Source: Symploca sp. SIO3C6
Lineage (GTDB): Bacteria; Cyanobacteriota; Cyanobacteriia; Cyanobacteriales; Coleofasciculaceae
DNA: 64,000 bases
Direction: 5' to 3'
NCBI GenBank assembly: GCA_010692425.1
Contig: JAAHHJ010000005.1
Location: forward strand, 119,727-183,726
The notes under the pieces are model-generated. The model was not told the DNA's origin and searched no databases. It saw only the letters and a list, made by a program, of their open reading frames with translations. This document shows positions 20,774 to 29,966 of the stretch, one piece after another (the first letter of the stretch is position 1; each line of letters begins with the position of its first letter). Made by a program: the position numbers and the translations under genes.

Positions 20774-21319
20774 TCAGTTGTCCCGGAATGGCATCCCCAT
20801 CTCTTTGAGTAAGGCGCGTCCTTCTTCATCTGTTTTAGCTGTAGTAATAATTGAAATATCCATACCGCGAATTTGATCAATGCTGTCGTACTCTACTTCG
20901 GGAAAAATGAGTTGTTCTCGAATACCAAGGGTGTAGTTACCGCGACCATCGAAACTTTTAGGACTAATGCCCCGGAAGTCTCGAATTCTCGGTAGTGCCA
21001 AATTAATTAAACGGTTCAAAAAGGAATACATGCGCTCAGAGCGTAGAGTAACCATAACCCCAACGGGCATGCCTTCACGGATTTTAAAACCAGCGATCGC
21101 CTTTTTAGCTCTAGTTACCACTGGTTTTTGACCAGTAATTGTGGCAATTTCCTTGATGGATGATTCCAGTGCTTTGGCATTCTGAGAAGCTTCTCCCAAC
21201 CCTCGGTTAACAGTTATTTTCACTAACTTCGGTACTTGATGTATGTTTTGGTAGCCAAAGAGTTCTTTGAGTTTGGGGACAATCTTTTCTTGGTAGCGAG
21301 TTTTGAGTTGTTCTGCCAT
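20774..21319 (-). CDS. rplE: Ribosomal protein L5
   Basis: 50S central-protuberance protein that binds 5S rRNA and contacts P-site tRNA. The 181 residues include [40 protein letters not shown] and the C-terminal [20 protein letters not shown]. Only 24 bases separate it from rpsH. In cyanobacteria rpsN is not found at this position, and none is seen here. Confidence 0.97.
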   Translation of the reverse strand: MAEQLKTRYQEKIVPKLKELFGYQNIHQVPKLVKITVNRGLGEASQNAKALESSIKEIATITGQKPVVTRAKKAIAGFKIREGMPVGVMVTLRSERMYSFLNRLINLALPRIRDFRGISPKSFDGRGNYTLGIREQLIFPEVEYDSIDQIRGMDISIITTAKTDEEGRALLKEMGMPFRDN

Positions 21320-21426
21320 GGTTTTTGTCCTGTTAATCCCTGGGCTTGGTCAGGGAAAAGTTCTGTAATTGATTATGGGGTTATTAGTAACCAATAAGGT
21401 ATAAATAACCAACAAAAAATCAGTAA

Positions 21427-21792
21427 TTAGTCAATAATTTCACCAGTTTTTTTGAGCTTGCGCACCTTACGCCCTTCTTCTGTAAAGCTGTAGCAGATGC
21501 GACTAGCTACCTTTTCTTTAGTGGAATAAAGCATAACGTTAGAACTGTGGATTGGAGCCTCAAAGGTGGCAATTTGACCGGATTCACCCTCTTGTTGAGG
21601 CTTGACATGTTTGGTTTTAACGTTAACCCCCTTCACAACTACTTTGCTGAGTTTCGGCAAAGTCTGTAAAATTTCTCCTACTTTGCCCTTATCTTTACCA
21701 GTAATCACCTGCACAGTGTCACCTTTTTTGACATGCATTTTGTAGCGTTTAGGAGCCTTGTTCCCTTTTTTCTTGTTGAATTGACTTACCAT
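21427..21792 (-). CDS. rplX: Ribosomal protein L24
   Basis: Assembly-initiating 50S protein with a KOW motif. The 121 residues contain [20 protein letters not shown] at about 19-38 and [20 protein letters not shown]. The start at 21792 overlaps the rplN stop by one base (TGATG), supporting the longer N-terminus over the internal Met. Confidence 0.96.
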   Translation of the reverse strand: MVSQFNKKKGNKAPKRYKMHVKKGDTVQVITGKDKGKVGEILQTLPKLSKVVVKGVNVKTKHVKPQQEGESGQIATFEAPIHSSNVMLYSTKEKVASRICYSFTEEGRKVRKLKKTGEIID

Positions 21793-22160
21793 CAGAGTAC
21801 CTCCGGAGCCAAGGAAACGATCTTTGTAAAGTTTTTATCACGCAGTTCCCGTGCCACTGGTCCAAAAACTCGGGTTCCCCTAGGATTACCGTCATTATTG
21901 ATAATTACTGCGGCATTATCATCAAAACGAATACTCATACCACTGTCCCGTCGCAATCCCTTGCGGGTGCGAACAATCACAGCTCTGACCACATCTGACT
22001 TTTTGACAGCCATATTGGGGATGGCATCCTTGACAACGCCAATAATCACATCGCCAACACTGCCGTAGCGACTGTTGCCAGCACCTAGGACACGAATACA
22101 CATTAGCTTTCTGGCACCGCTGTTATCGGCGACATTAAGATAAGACTCCTGTTGAATCAT
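21792..22160 (-). CDS. rplN: Ribosomal protein L14
   Basis: 50S interface protein, binding site of silencing factor RsfS. The 122 residues start [20 protein letters not shown], include the signature [20 protein letters not shown] and end [14 protein letters not shown]. Translationally coupled to rplX. Confidence 0.97.
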   Translation of the reverse strand: MIQQESYLNVADNSGARKLMCIRVLGAGNSRYGSVGDVIIGVVKDAIPNMAVKKSDVVRAVIVRTRKGLRRDSGMSIRFDDNAAVIINNDGNPRGTRVFGPVARELRDKNFTKIVSLAPEVL

Positions 22161-22195
22161 GGTTTCCCTCCTTGTGAGTCAATGTCTTAGCTTAT

Positions 22196-22447
22196 TTAGG
22201 ACTCTGAGGCATGAGTAAGAATTTCAGCGATTGCCCAGCGCTTAGTGCGACTGATAGGTCGAGTTTCTCTAATCCGGACACGATCGCCCTCTTTGCACTC
22301 ATTTTGTTCATCATGGACTTTATATCGCTTAGTCCGCACCACAATTTTTTGATACTTGGGATGTGGTGAGCGGTTTTCCACTGCCACGACAACGGTTTTA
22401 TCCATTTTGTCGCTGACGACCATACCAACTCTTTCTTTTACTGCCAT
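22196..22447 (-). CDS. rpsQ: Ribosomal protein S17
   Basis: 30S OB-fold protein that binds 16S rRNA early. The 83 residues contain [20 protein letters not shown] and the signature [20 protein letters not shown]. It starts 7 bases after the rpmC stop. Confidence 0.97.
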   Translation of the reverse strand: MAVKERVGMVVSDKMDKTVVVAVENRSPHPKYQKIVVRTKRYKVHDEQNECKEGDRVRIRETRPISRTKRWAIAEILTHASES

Positions 22448-22454
22448 TTAAGGT

Positions 22455-22745
22455 CTACTCCTCTTCTGTGGTCTCTGGTTGTGTATCTGGCTGTTGATCT
22501 GTTGTTGGTGGGGTGTCAGTTGAGGCTTCCTCTGCCGCTTTGGCTGCTGCGATTTGGCGTTCCCTTTCCACAGTCATCATTTGTGAAATACGGTGCCGAA
22601 GATGCTTAAACTGGTGATTTTTTTCCAGACGTTGAGTTGCCTTTTGCAGCCGCAGCTCAAATAGTTCTCGTTTAGCGGCGACAATTGCCTCAGCTAATTC
22701 CTGATCGTTTAATTTTCTAACCTCTTCGATCTTTGGTAGAGGCAT
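22455..22745 (-). CDS. rpmC: Ribosomal protein L29 with an acidic C-terminal tail
   Basis: 50S protein at the tunnel exit and docking site for SRP/trigger factor. The conserved part (IEEVRKLNDQELAEAIVAAK, ELFELRLQKATQRLEKNHQF) occupies the first ~68 residues, the usual L29 length. A further ~28 residues form an acidic Pro/Thr/Gln tail (STDTPPTTDQQPDTQPETTE). Such tails vary between cyanobacteria. Between rplP and rpsQ. Confidence 0.96.
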   Translation of the reverse strand: MPLPKIEEVRKLNDQELAEAIVAAKRELFELRLQKATQRLEKNHQFKHLRHRISQMMTVERERQIAAAKAAEEASTDTPPTTDQQPDTQPETTEEE

Positions 22746-22754
22746 AACTGTTAC

Positions 22755-23168
22755 CTATTGTTCTTGACGGGTAATAAATTTGGTTTTGATCGGCAACTTG
22801 TTAGCTGCCAAGCGCATAGCTTCACGGGCTGTTTCTTGGGGCACACCAGCGATTTCATAGAGGATTCGACCTGGTTTGACCACAGCAACCCAAAACTCTG
22901 GTGAACCTTTACCCGAACCCATACGGGTTTCTGCCGCCCTCATTGTGACTGGTTTATCAGGGAAAATGCGGATCCAGATTTTGCCACCACGACGGATATA
23001 GCGGGTCATAGCGCGACGACCTGCTTCAATTTGGCGAGCTGTAATCCAGCAAGGCTCTGTCGCTTGTAGACCAAATTCGCCAAAGTTCAAGCTACTGCCA
23101 CGAGTAGCAATACCTCTCATGCGCCCGCGTTGCTGTTTGCGGAATTTTGTTCTTTTGGGACTTAACAT
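22755..23168 (-). CDS. rplP: Ribosomal protein L16
   Basis: 50S protein in the A-site tRNA region. The 137 residues begin [20 protein letters not shown] and include the L16 signature [20 protein letters not shown] and [20 protein letters not shown]. Separated from rpsC by 91 bases, where a TGTCGTT-type short repeat lies. Confidence 0.97.
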   Translation of the reverse strand: MLSPKRTKFRKQQRGRMRGIATRGSSLNFGEFGLQATEPCWITARQIEAGRRAMTRYIRRGGKIWIRIFPDKPVTMRAAETRMGSGKGSPEFWVAVVKPGRILYEIAGVPQETAREAMRLAANKLPIKTKFITRQEQ

Positions 23169-23259
23169 GGTTTGTCAGTTGTCGTTTGTCGGCTGTCGTT
23201 TGTCGTTGCTTGTTTATCCTTAGGCAAATCAGGAATAACAAGAGACTAATGACATGTGA

Positions 23260-23985
23260 CTATTCATTGGAGCGGTCTTCAAATTGCTGGCGGCGTTTTT
23301 GTTGGCGGCGACGGGGTTGAGAGGGGCTAGGAGTTACTGGTTCTTCTTGTCCGGGAATAACTTCCCCTTTGAAAATCCAGACTTTAACTCCCAAAATCCC
23401 GTAAATTGTTTTCGCCGTGCGGTAGGAATAATCAATATTGGCGCGGAGAGTATGTAGGGGCACCCTACCTTCACGAGTCCACTCGGTGCGAGCAATTTCT
23501 GCTCCGTTTAAGCGACCACTTACTTGAATTTTGATGCCTTCAACTTCAGCGCGCTGAGCTCGTTGGATGGCTTGACGCACTACCCGCCGAAAAGAAACCC
23601 TGCGCTCCAATTGTTGAGTAATATACTCACCAATCAGCTCGGCATCAGCATCCACCCGCGTGACTTCAATCACGTTAATACGAATTTGCCGATTGTTACC
23701 TAGGTCTTGTTGTAAACCAGTGCGCAAGGATTCAATGCCACTACCGCCACGACCAACGACAACACCTGGTCTAGCAGTATGGATTTCCAAATCAATTTGG
23801 TCGGCTTTGCGCTCGATCCTGATGTCAGAAATTCCAGCATTACTGAGGTTTTTTCCAACGTAGTGCCGAATTTTGTGGTCTTCTTGTAGTAGCTCTGGGT
23901 AGCGTTTGGTGTCAGCAAACCAGCGAGAGCGATGTTGTTGAGTGATACCCAGCCGAAAACCAATTGGATGAATCTTCTGTCCCAC
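23260..23985 (-). CDS. rpsC: Ribosomal protein S3
   Basis: 30S protein at the mRNA entry channel with helicase activity. The 241 residues start [20 protein letters not shown]. The KH-domain motif is [20 protein letters not shown] and the C-terminal signature [19 protein letters not shown]. The last ~25 residues are a Pro/Arg/Gln-rich tail. Follows rplV. Confidence 0.97.
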   Translation of the reverse strand: MGQKIHPIGFRLGITQQHRSRWFADTKRYPELLQEDHKIRHYVGKNLSNAGISDIRIERKADQIDLEIHTARPGVVVGRGGSGIESLRTGLQQDLGNNRQIRINVIEVTRVDADAELIGEYITQQLERRVSFRRVVRQAIQRAQRAEVEGIKIQVSGRLNGAEIARTEWTREGRVPLHTLRANIDYSYRTAKTIYGILGVKVWIFKGEVIPGQEEPVTPSPSQPRRRQQKRRQQFEDRSNE

Positions 23986-24041
23986 TATTTTTCACCTGAT
24001 TTTGTTGAAGGCTATTTTTCCCCAAGTCGAATAACCCATGA

Positions 24042-24401
24042 CTACTCATCAACTTCTGGAGAAACAGCCACAGTGATATGACAAGTTGGCTTGCGAATCT
24101 GATAAGCACGACCTTGAGCTCTTGGTCGATATCGTCTCAAACTTGGTCCCATATCCGCATAAGCTTTGGTGATTACCAAAGAAGCTGGGTCAAGACCAAC
24201 ATTGTGTTCAGCATTTGCTACAGCAGAACGCAGAACTTTGAGTATTGGTTCGCAAGCTCGGTAAGGCATGAATTCTAAAATTATCAGGGCTTCTCGGTAA
24301 GAGCGCCCTCGAATCTGATCTAGAACTCGCCTCACCTTCAAGGGAGACATGCGAATGTAGCGCGCGATTGCTTTAGTTTCTACTGTCGTATCTATCGCCA
24401 T
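24042..24401 (-). CDS. rplV: Ribosomal protein L22
   Basis: 50S protein lining the exit tunnel; its loop is a macrolide-resistance site. The start at 24401 ([19 protein letters not shown]) gives the usual 119 residues and has GAGGGT upstream; the frame is open further to 24437 but those codons are not conserved. The loop region includes [20 protein letters not shown], the L22 signature. Confidence 0.96.
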   Translation of the reverse strand: MAIDTTVETKAIARYIRMSPLKVRRVLDQIRGRSYREALIILEFMPYRACEPILKVLRSAVANAEHNVGLDPASLVITKAYADMGPSLRRYRPRAQGRAYQIRKPTCHITVAVSPEVDE

Positions 24402-24553
24402 AATTTCTTGTACCCTCATCGGTCTCGAAGGTGGCAAGTTTTGCTTTCGGTCTGAGTTCCTGCTGGGAGCAACTTACCTGAGCTTGCCCTAAGTTCACAG
24501 TAGACATCTTGATTTAAAGATAATGGGGCAAAATGTCTGGTGTGTCTGACTTA

Positions 24554-24832
24554 CTAACGACCAGCCTTGCGATCGCTTTTGGAGTGTCCCCTGAAAGTTC
24601 GAGTGGGGGCAAATTCACCGAGCTTATGACCTACCATTTGCTCGCTGATAAAAACTGGTACGTGAGTTCGTCCGTTATGAACTGCAATAGTGTGACCGAT
24701 CATCGGTGGCACAATCGTCGATGCTCGTGACCAGGTTTTAACTACCTGTTTCTCACCTTTGGCGTTGAGGACTTCAATCTTCTTGAGAAGATGATCAGCA
24801 ATAAAAGGACCTTTTTTTAGAGAACGACCCAT
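24554..24832 (-). CDS. rpsS: Ribosomal protein S19
   Basis: 30S head protein contacting the A-site finger. The 92 residues start [20 protein letters not shown] and include the signature [21 protein letters not shown]. It precedes rplV by about 150 bases. Confidence 0.97.
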   Translation of the reverse strand: MGRSLKKGPFIADHLLKKIEVLNAKGEKQVVKTWSRASTIVPPMIGHTIAVHNGRTHVPVFISEQMVGHKLGEFAPTRTFRGHSKSDRKAGR

Positions 24833-24893
24833 AATAAACCCAGATTAAAGCTTAAATTTTAGAAATTTGTACGGGCAAAAACTGTGGACTCTT

Positions 24894-25757
24894 CTAGGAA
24901 TCCCTGCCGCCGCGTCCTCGCTTCGAGGATTTACGGCGACGCCGGACGATCAAAGAGCTACTTTTCTTATTTGGTTTGCGAGTTTTGGCACCCAAGGCTG
25001 GTTTACCCCAAGGGGTTACAGGTCCACTTCTGCCAATTGGTGCCCTACCTTCACCACCACCATGGGGATGATCCACAGGGTTCATCACACTGCCTCTCAC
25101 CTGGGGGCGACGACCTTTGTGGCGAGTGCGACCAGCTTTACCCAAACTCAGGTTTCTATCTTCAATGTTGCCAACTTGTCCGATGGTGGCGTAGCACTCT
25201 CGGCGCACCATGCGGACTTCACCAGAGGGTAACTTCAAAGTGACGTAGTTACCTTCTTTAGCTACTACCTGAGCAGTAGCTCCTGCTGCACGCACAATCT
25301 GCCCTCCTCGTCCTTGGATCAGTTCTACATTATGAACATTGGTTCCCAAGGGCATGTTTTTCAAGGGTAGGGCATTGCCAATTTCGATGGGAGAGTCAGG
25401 ACCAGACAGGATAGTTGTACCTACTTTTAACCCTGCTGGATGTAGAATATATCGCTTTTCTCCATCCTGATAGTAAACCAAGGCAATCCTAGCATTGCGG
25501 TTGGGGTCGTATTCAATAGCTGCTACTTTTGCTGGGACATTGTGTTTATCGCGGCGAAAGTCGATGACCCGATACAAGCGCTTGTGTCCGCCACCACGAC
25601 GTCTACTGGTGATCACACCACGGTTGTTGCGACCTTTGTGGCGATGCTTGTACTTGACTAGGGATTTTTCTGGCTCAGAACGGGTAATTTCGGCAAAGTC
25701 TGAAATTGTACCTTGCCTTGTCCCAGGAGTGTATGGTCGATAGGAACGGACTCCCAT
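24894..25757 (-). CDS. rplB: Ribosomal protein L2
   Basis: Core 50S protein needed for subunit joining and peptidyl transfer. The 287 residues include [40 protein letters not shown] and the essential C-terminal block [20 protein letters not shown] with its conserved histidine. Follows rplW by about 150 bases. Confidence 0.97.
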   Translation of the reverse strand: MGVRSYRPYTPGTRQGTISDFAEITRSEPEKSLVKYKHRHKGRNNRGVITSRRRGGGHKRLYRVIDFRRDKHNVPAKVAAIEYDPNRNARIALVYYQDGEKRYILHPAGLKVGTTILSGPDSPIEIGNALPLKNMPLGTNVHNVELIQGRGGQIVRAAGATAQVVAKEGNYVTLKLPSGEVRMVRRECYATIGQVGNIEDRNLSLGKAGRTRHKGRRPQVRGSVMNPVDHPHGGGEGRAPIGRSGPVTPWGKPALGAKTRKPNKKSSSLIVRRRRKSSKRGRGGRDS

Positions 25758-25905
25758 AAAAAATATCCTTTACGTACTCTGTTTAAATAGTTAGTTGTTG
25801 ATTGCGAAATTAACAATCAAAAATCCCCAATTAAAAAGGTCTTGTTGATCAATTCCTAATTTCTAATTTTTAATTGTTCCTGTTCATTGCTGAGTTTCCC
25901 CAGTT

Positions 25906-26208
25906 TTATACATCTGGGAACAGACCTATTGAGTCTCCTTCTGCTAGGGTGACAATTGCCCGTTTATACTGTGGCTTGTAACCAATAAACCTACCAACTC
26001 GACGCTTTTTGCGCGGTGGACGTAGAGTGTTAACCCCTACAACTTTGACTTCAAATAGGCTTTCAATTGCCGCTTTGATTTCTGGTTTGGTAGCTTTAGG
26101 CTTGACATCAAAGACGTACTTATTCTGCTCAAGTAGTAGTGTTGCTTTTTCAGTCACAATTGGGCGCAACACTAAGTCGGCGAGGTCACGGGGATTATAC
26201 TCAGTCAT
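25906..26208 (-). CDS. rplW: Ribosomal protein L23
   Basis: 50S protein at the tunnel exit, docking site for chaperones and SRP. The ATG at 26208 ([20 protein letters not shown]) is chosen because AGGAGGT lies immediately upstream. It overlaps the rplD stop by 8 bases (ATGACTGA), so the two are translationally coupled. The 100-residue product ends with the family pattern around [20 protein letters not shown]. Confidence 0.96.
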   Translation of the reverse strand: MTEYNPRDLADLVLRPIVTEKATLLLEQNKYVFDVKPKATKPEIKAAIESLFEVKVVGVNTLRPPRKKRRVGRFIGYKPQYKRAIVTLAEGDSIGLFPDV

Positions 26209-26833
26209 TGTAAACCTCCTGAATTTTGGCAAGGGCTGATGAGGTAGTCACAATTTTGTCAGCTGTAAGCAGGTCTCGGATATTTAAGTTAGTTGCCAAG
26301 ATCAAGGTCAGTTTTGGCATGTTGCGCACTGACAGGTAAACCATTTCCTGTTTTTCTGGCAGAATCAGGAGAATTTTTTGCTCAGGGTTAATGCCCCACC
26401 GGCTAATTGCTGCCGTCATTTCTTTGGTTTTTGGCCGCGACAGTTGCTCGGCAAAGTCTTCTACGACGATCAAATCTTCGGCGCGACTGGCAAAGGCTGT
26501 TCTCAAAGCTAAACGTCGCTCTTTGCGGTTCATTTTGAGGTTAAAATCCCTAGGTTTGGGACCAAAAATTACACCGCCACCGCGCCACAATGGTGAACGA
26601 ATTGAACCAGCGCGGGCACGACCAGTTCCTTTTTGCCGCCAAGGTTTGCGCCCTCCGCCTCTCACTTCTGAGCGGGTTTTTGTTGAGGCTGTGCCTTGAC
26701 GAGCGTTAGTCATTTGCCTCACTAAGGCTCGATGAACTATATGGGCTGCAGTCTCTTCTTTGGCAACTCGTAACTCTATGGTTGCTGTTCCAGCTTCTTC
26801 TCCTTGCCAATTTTTTACTACGCAATCAACCAT
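26201..26833 (-). CDS. rplD: Ribosomal protein L4
   Basis: 50S protein lining the tunnel; in E. coli also an operon repressor. The 210 residues contain the extended loop [20 protein letters not shown] and [20 protein letters not shown], and end [12 protein letters not shown]. Separated from rplC by an unusually long spacer. Confidence 0.96.
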   Translation of the reverse strand: MVDCVVKNWQGEEAGTATIELRVAKEETAAHIVHRALVRQMTNARQGTASTKTRSEVRGGGRKPWRQKGTGRARAGSIRSPLWRGGGVIFGPKPRDFNLKMNRKERRLALRTAFASRAEDLIVVEDFAEQLSRPKTKEMTAAISRWGINPEQKILLILPEKQEMVYLSVRNMPKLTLILATNLNIRDLLTADKIVTTSSALAKIQEVYND

Positions 26834-27118
26834 TTTTTCTCTCCCTATAGATCGGCAATGAGTCTTTTGGCATCTAAATGTTAGGTTGGTACTTCACTTT
26901 TGTTTATGGTTTGTCAGTGGAGCAACTAATCACTAAAAACCAATAACTAACCTGCTACGAAGAACCTATGCAAAACTCTAGGAACCTTTCCGAATCTACT
27001 GTCTTGCTGTCTTTTTCGGAGCTTTGACCGGTGTGTCGGCACCTAGGAGCCTACAGACAACCCCCTTAAAGCCTAGGTTCTAAGCGTTTTAACTTATCTT
27101 CTGAATCATCAGCAAGGT
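26834..27118 (-). other. Long, structure-prone spacer between rplC and rplD
   Basis: A 285-base gap inside an otherwise compact r-protein run. No reading frame is supported. On the minus strand the spacer holds several inverted pieces: CCTAGG occurs twice (AACCTAGG and CTCCTAGG) and GGTTCCTAG once, and a CCGAA/TTCGG pair brackets a short loop. It could hold a structured leader or promoter for rplD and downstream genes, but no consensus motif was recognised. Confidence 0.4.
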
Positions 27119-27757
27119 TCAAGGCCGCCCTATTTTTTTTGTTGGCGCAATGCTCAATAGAGTTCCTGCTTTGCCAGGGACTGCGCCTTTAATCAGTAGC
27201 AGATTGCGGTTTGAGTCTACCCTCACCACTTGCAGCTTGCGGATAGTAACTCTGCTACCTCCATAGCGACCTGCCATTTTTTTACCAGGAAAAACACGAC
27301 CTGGGGTTGTTCCTGGACCTGTAGAACCTGGCAGGCGGTGATTCTTGGAGCCGTGAGCCATCGGACCTCGCCGAAAGTTGTGACGCTTCTGATAACCAGC
27401 AAAGCCGCGACCAATACTTGTTCCCGTGACGTCTACAATTTGACCAGCACTGAAAATATCAACGCCGAGGGATTGACCTAACTCAAAATCACTGGTGTTT
27501 TCCAAACGATACTCGCGCAGGTGACGTAGTGCAGGGGCAGATGATTTTGTCAAGTGTCCCATCTCAGGTTTGTTGATTGCCTTGGGCTTGACTTGTTGAT
27601 AACCAATCTGAATTGACGAATAGCCGTCTGTCTGCTTGGTTTTAATTTGGGTCACGGTACATGGACCTGCCTGCACGACGGTGACAGGAATTGCTCTTCC
27701 TTCCTCATCGAACACTTGGGTCATGCCAAGTTTGGTGCCGAGGATGCCGACAAACAC
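27119..27757 (-). CDS. rplC: Ribosomal protein L3
   Basis: Early-assembling 50S protein reaching the peptidyl-transferase centre. Start is GTG at 27757 with AAGGAG seven bases upstream. The 212 residues include [20 protein letters not shown] and the L3 signature [20 protein letters not shown]. First gene of the ribosomal block. Its upstream DNA is occupied from about 27780 by TnpB debris, so its promoter must lie in or beyond that debris. Confidence 0.97.
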   Translation of the reverse strand: MFVGILGTKLGMTQVFDEEGRAIPVTVVQAGPCTVTQIKTKQTDGYSSIQIGYQQVKPKAINKPEMGHLTKSSAPALRHLREYRLENTSDFELGQSLGVDIFSAGQIVDVTGTSIGRGFAGYQKRHNFRRGPMAHGSKNHRLPGSTGPGTTPGRVFPGKKMAGRYGGSRVTIRKLQVVRVDSNRNLLLIKGAVPGKAGTLLSIAPTKKIGRP

Positions 27758-27779
27758 TGGTTTCTCCTTGTTAGACGTT

Positions 27780-28330
27780 ACTTGACATCTCCCCGCGAAA
27801 GAAAAACGGGGATTCTAAGCGGTTGTTGCTACAGGGTTTAATTTCGCCCTAAAGCCTTCGGCATGGCGAGAGCTTAACGCAACGCTTGCTGACGATATGA
27901 TTTACTCAAATTGGTAATTACCTCATATCGTTGTGGGAGTGCTTTGCTCCCGCTACTGATCTCGACTAGATTAATACCTAGCTGTGTCGCTACTTTTCGG
28001 ATAATGTTGGCTGCCCCATTACAATCAGCATTAATTGAGAAGCCTGATTCACTACGATCAAGGCCTCGCTGCGCTCTTTTCCCTGATGCTCTCCAGCTTA
28101 CGGGTTTTTCACCGTGGGTAGGCAAAGAGTCACCATCCAAGAATGAGGCTGCTGATAGAAAGATTGCGCCTCTTACCTAGACTGAGCTTGCCCAGTCCCA
28201 GGCAGACCGACTGCATAGGCATTTTCGATTACCCAGAGTTACCGGGTATTGATTTGCTCTAAACCACGCAACCAGATAATTTCAGCGGCAGCATGATCTT
28301 TATCGGTTCGTTAAAATCAGTCACTGTATT
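27780..28330 (-). pseudogene. Degraded TnpB (IS200/IS605-type) sequences
   Basis: Fragments of RNA-guided nuclease genes of the TnpB/OrfB family. The minus-strand frame ending at 27874 reads ASFLDGDSLPTHGEKPVSW..., GLDRSESGFSINADCNGAAN and IIRKVATQLG, the C-terminal TnpB block with the third RuvC aspartate (NAD-NGA). Further upstream near 28245-28304, another frame reads DKDHAAAEIIWLRGLEQ, resembling the RuvC-III end of a different TnpB subtype. Downstream of the frame, CCCCG...CGGGG at about 27791-27813 looks like the hairpin at an IS605 right end. Stops and frame breaks show it is dead. It separates rplC from ndhN. Confidence 0.7.
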
Positions 28331-28745
28331 GTTTGACAATGCTGCTTTACTGTGCCAGGACTTAAGGCTCAAACAGTCCTCAGTATCCCTAGAAGGCACA
28401 TACGAAAGCTTTGGACTGGTCAGAACTGGCTGCCCTAGCCTCACCGAATCTTTGATATAAGCCAAGTCAGCCATACAACAGGAATGCAGTACTAAAACTG
28501 CACTTCATAGATACAACTGCCAGGAACAGCATTTATCCTAACACAAGTCACCTTAGGGGTAACTACATAATTATAGTCTAGTATGATTAGACGTTTTTAG
28601 CTATTAGCCTAGCATTGTTGAGTATAACCCCATTGGTGTTCTAGTAGCAAGGTTCGCATAACTGGCGACAGTGAGAATATATCATTATAGGGTAAGATGC
28701 CGAAGTTAATTGACCAAACCTAAGGCAGAAACAAGGGAAGTAATA

Positions 28746-29210
28746 ATGGCACTAATCACTACGGGTAAACCATTCATTAGAGACTTGGAAAAGTGGGGAG
28801 CATTAGCGTTGTATACGCCTTTAGAAGGCGGCTTTGAAGGGCGCTATCGACGTCGCCTAAGAGCATCTGGCTATGTCACCTTAAGCATCACAGCTAGAGG
28901 GTTGGGAGATTTGGCAGCTTATCTAACTGGTGTCCATGGGGTTCGTCCTCCACACTTGGGCAAGAAAGAGATTCGGGTTTATTATCTGCCACCTGTGGTG
29001 AACTACCAACTAGAAAATTTGTCTCCGAATGCCAAAGGTTTAGTGCTGTGGATCCTGGAAGGCTCAGTTTTGTCTGGTGAGGAAATTGAATATTTAACTG
29101 CTTTGACCAAGCAACAGAAGCGAGTCAAGGTGGCATTGGAGATGGGAGGAGAACGATTTTTTCGCTGGGAACCCCTTAAAGAGCTTGGGCAAGTTGTGGC
29201 GACAGCCTAA
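28746..29210 (+). CDS. ndhN: NAD(P)H-quinone oxidoreductase subunit N
   Basis: Subunit of the cyanobacterial/chloroplast NDH-1 complex in the thylakoid membrane (respiration, cyclic electron flow). ATG 28746 gives MALITTGKPFIRDLEKWGAL and a 154-residue protein, close to the usual ~158. Family marks are TPLEGGFEGRYRRRLRASGY, KKEIRVYYLPPVVNYQLENL and GERFFRWEPLKELGQVV. An upstream TTG at 28710 is open but not conserved. It is divergent from rplC, the arrangement seen in many cyanobacteria, here pushed apart by TnpB debris. Confidence 0.95.
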   Translation: MALITTGKPFIRDLEKWGALALYTPLEGGFEGRYRRRLRASGYVTLSITARGLGDLAAYLTGVHGVRPPHLGKKEIRVYYLPPVVNYQLENLSPNAKGLVLWILEGSVLSGEEIEYLTALTKQQKRVKVALEMGGERFFRWEPLKELGQVVATA

Positions 29211-29337
29211 CATAATCTAAGGGCAAAGTTAAGGTAGTGTGAGGGGGTAATGGGTAAACCCCTTGCAGAAAAACAAGCTACATCCCACGTGTTTCATAGG
29301 AGAAATGGAAATCTATATATTTACCTTTAGCTCATAA

Positions 29338-29850
29338 ATGTATAAATCTGAGACATTTACAACCACAAAGCCTGCACTGAGTGCAATTGCTCTCGGCAGT
29401 AATCTTGGTGACTCTCGTGCCATCCTCGAAGCTGCTCTTGACAAGATTAACAAAACTCCCAATTTTACCATAAAAGCCTGTTCTAGTTGGTATAAAACTG
29501 CACCAATAGGACCAGCACAACCAGATTTTCTAAATGGCTGTGCTATTCTGGAGGTGACGCTAAGTCCCCATAAATTATTAGAGACTTTGCTAGGAATTGA
29601 ACAGGATTTCGGTAGAGTACGTTTAGAGCATTGGGGTCCAAGAACTCTAGACTTAGATATAATTTTAGTTGATAATTTGATTTTAGAAACGCCTGATCTC
29701 CAGATTCCTCATCGGCTGATGAGAGATAGGGCGTTTGTCTTAGTGCCATTAGCAGAAATTGCTCCTGATTGGATAGAGCCTGTCTCTGGATTGACAATCT
29801 CTCAACTGGTCCAAAGGTTAGATTGCTCTGAGGTTAGATTGATTGTTTAA
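29338..29850 (+). CDS. folK: 2-amino-4-hydroxy-6-hydroxymethyldihydropteridine pyrophosphokinase
   Basis: Transfers pyrophosphate from ATP to 6-hydroxymethyl-7,8-dihydropterin, the step before dihydropteroate synthase in folate synthesis. The 170 residues show the HPPK pattern: SAIALGSNLGDSRAILEAAL (about 15-34), SSWYKTAPIGPAQPDFLNGC, the signature HWGPRTLDLDIILVDN with the two Mg aspartates, and PHRLMRDRAFVLVPLAEIAP. The first ~12 residues are not conserved. It converges on a DHPS-like gene whose stop is 117 bases away, so a product and a candidate consumer of the same pterin lie side by side. Confidence 0.95.
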   Translation: MYKSETFTTTKPALSAIALGSNLGDSRAILEAALDKINKTPNFTIKACSSWYKTAPIGPAQPDFLNGCAILEVTLSPHKLLETLLGIEQDFGRVRLEHWGPRTLDLDIILVDNLILETPDLQIPHRLMRDRAFVLVPLAEIAPDWIEPVSGLTISQLVQRLDCSEVRLIV

Positions 29851-29892
29851 ATAAGTAGTAAGTAATAAGTAGTAAGTAATAAGTAGTAAGTA
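29851..29892. repeat. Three 14-bp tandem repeats after folK
   Basis: The unit ATAAGTAGTAAGTA is repeated three times without change, then partly again (ATAAGTAATAAATA). It starts directly after the folK stop codon. This is a simple short tandem repeat of the kind scattered through cyanobacterial genomes. Confidence 0.85.
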
Positions 29893-29966
29893 ATAAGTAA
29901 TAAATATTTTTGCTTCATTTATTGTGATTTTTTCAAAGCAACAGCACATAGCGCTATATATATCTT

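Noticed and set aside
23170..23212. TGTCGTT-type repeats between rplP and rpsC as a possible regulatory array
   Set aside because: Only a few degenerate 7-base units; looks like ordinary short repetitive sequence.
28259..28474. Minus-strand 71-codon frame upstream of the TnpB debris
   Set aside because: No recognised domain; another frame of the same DNA carries a TnpB-like DKDHAAAEIIWLRGLE block, so this is probably out-of-frame IS debris.
29851..29906. Possible CRISPR-like array after folK
   Set aside because: The 14-bp units are directly adjacent with no spacers, so it is a simple tandem repeat. No CRISPR array or cas gene was seen in the window.
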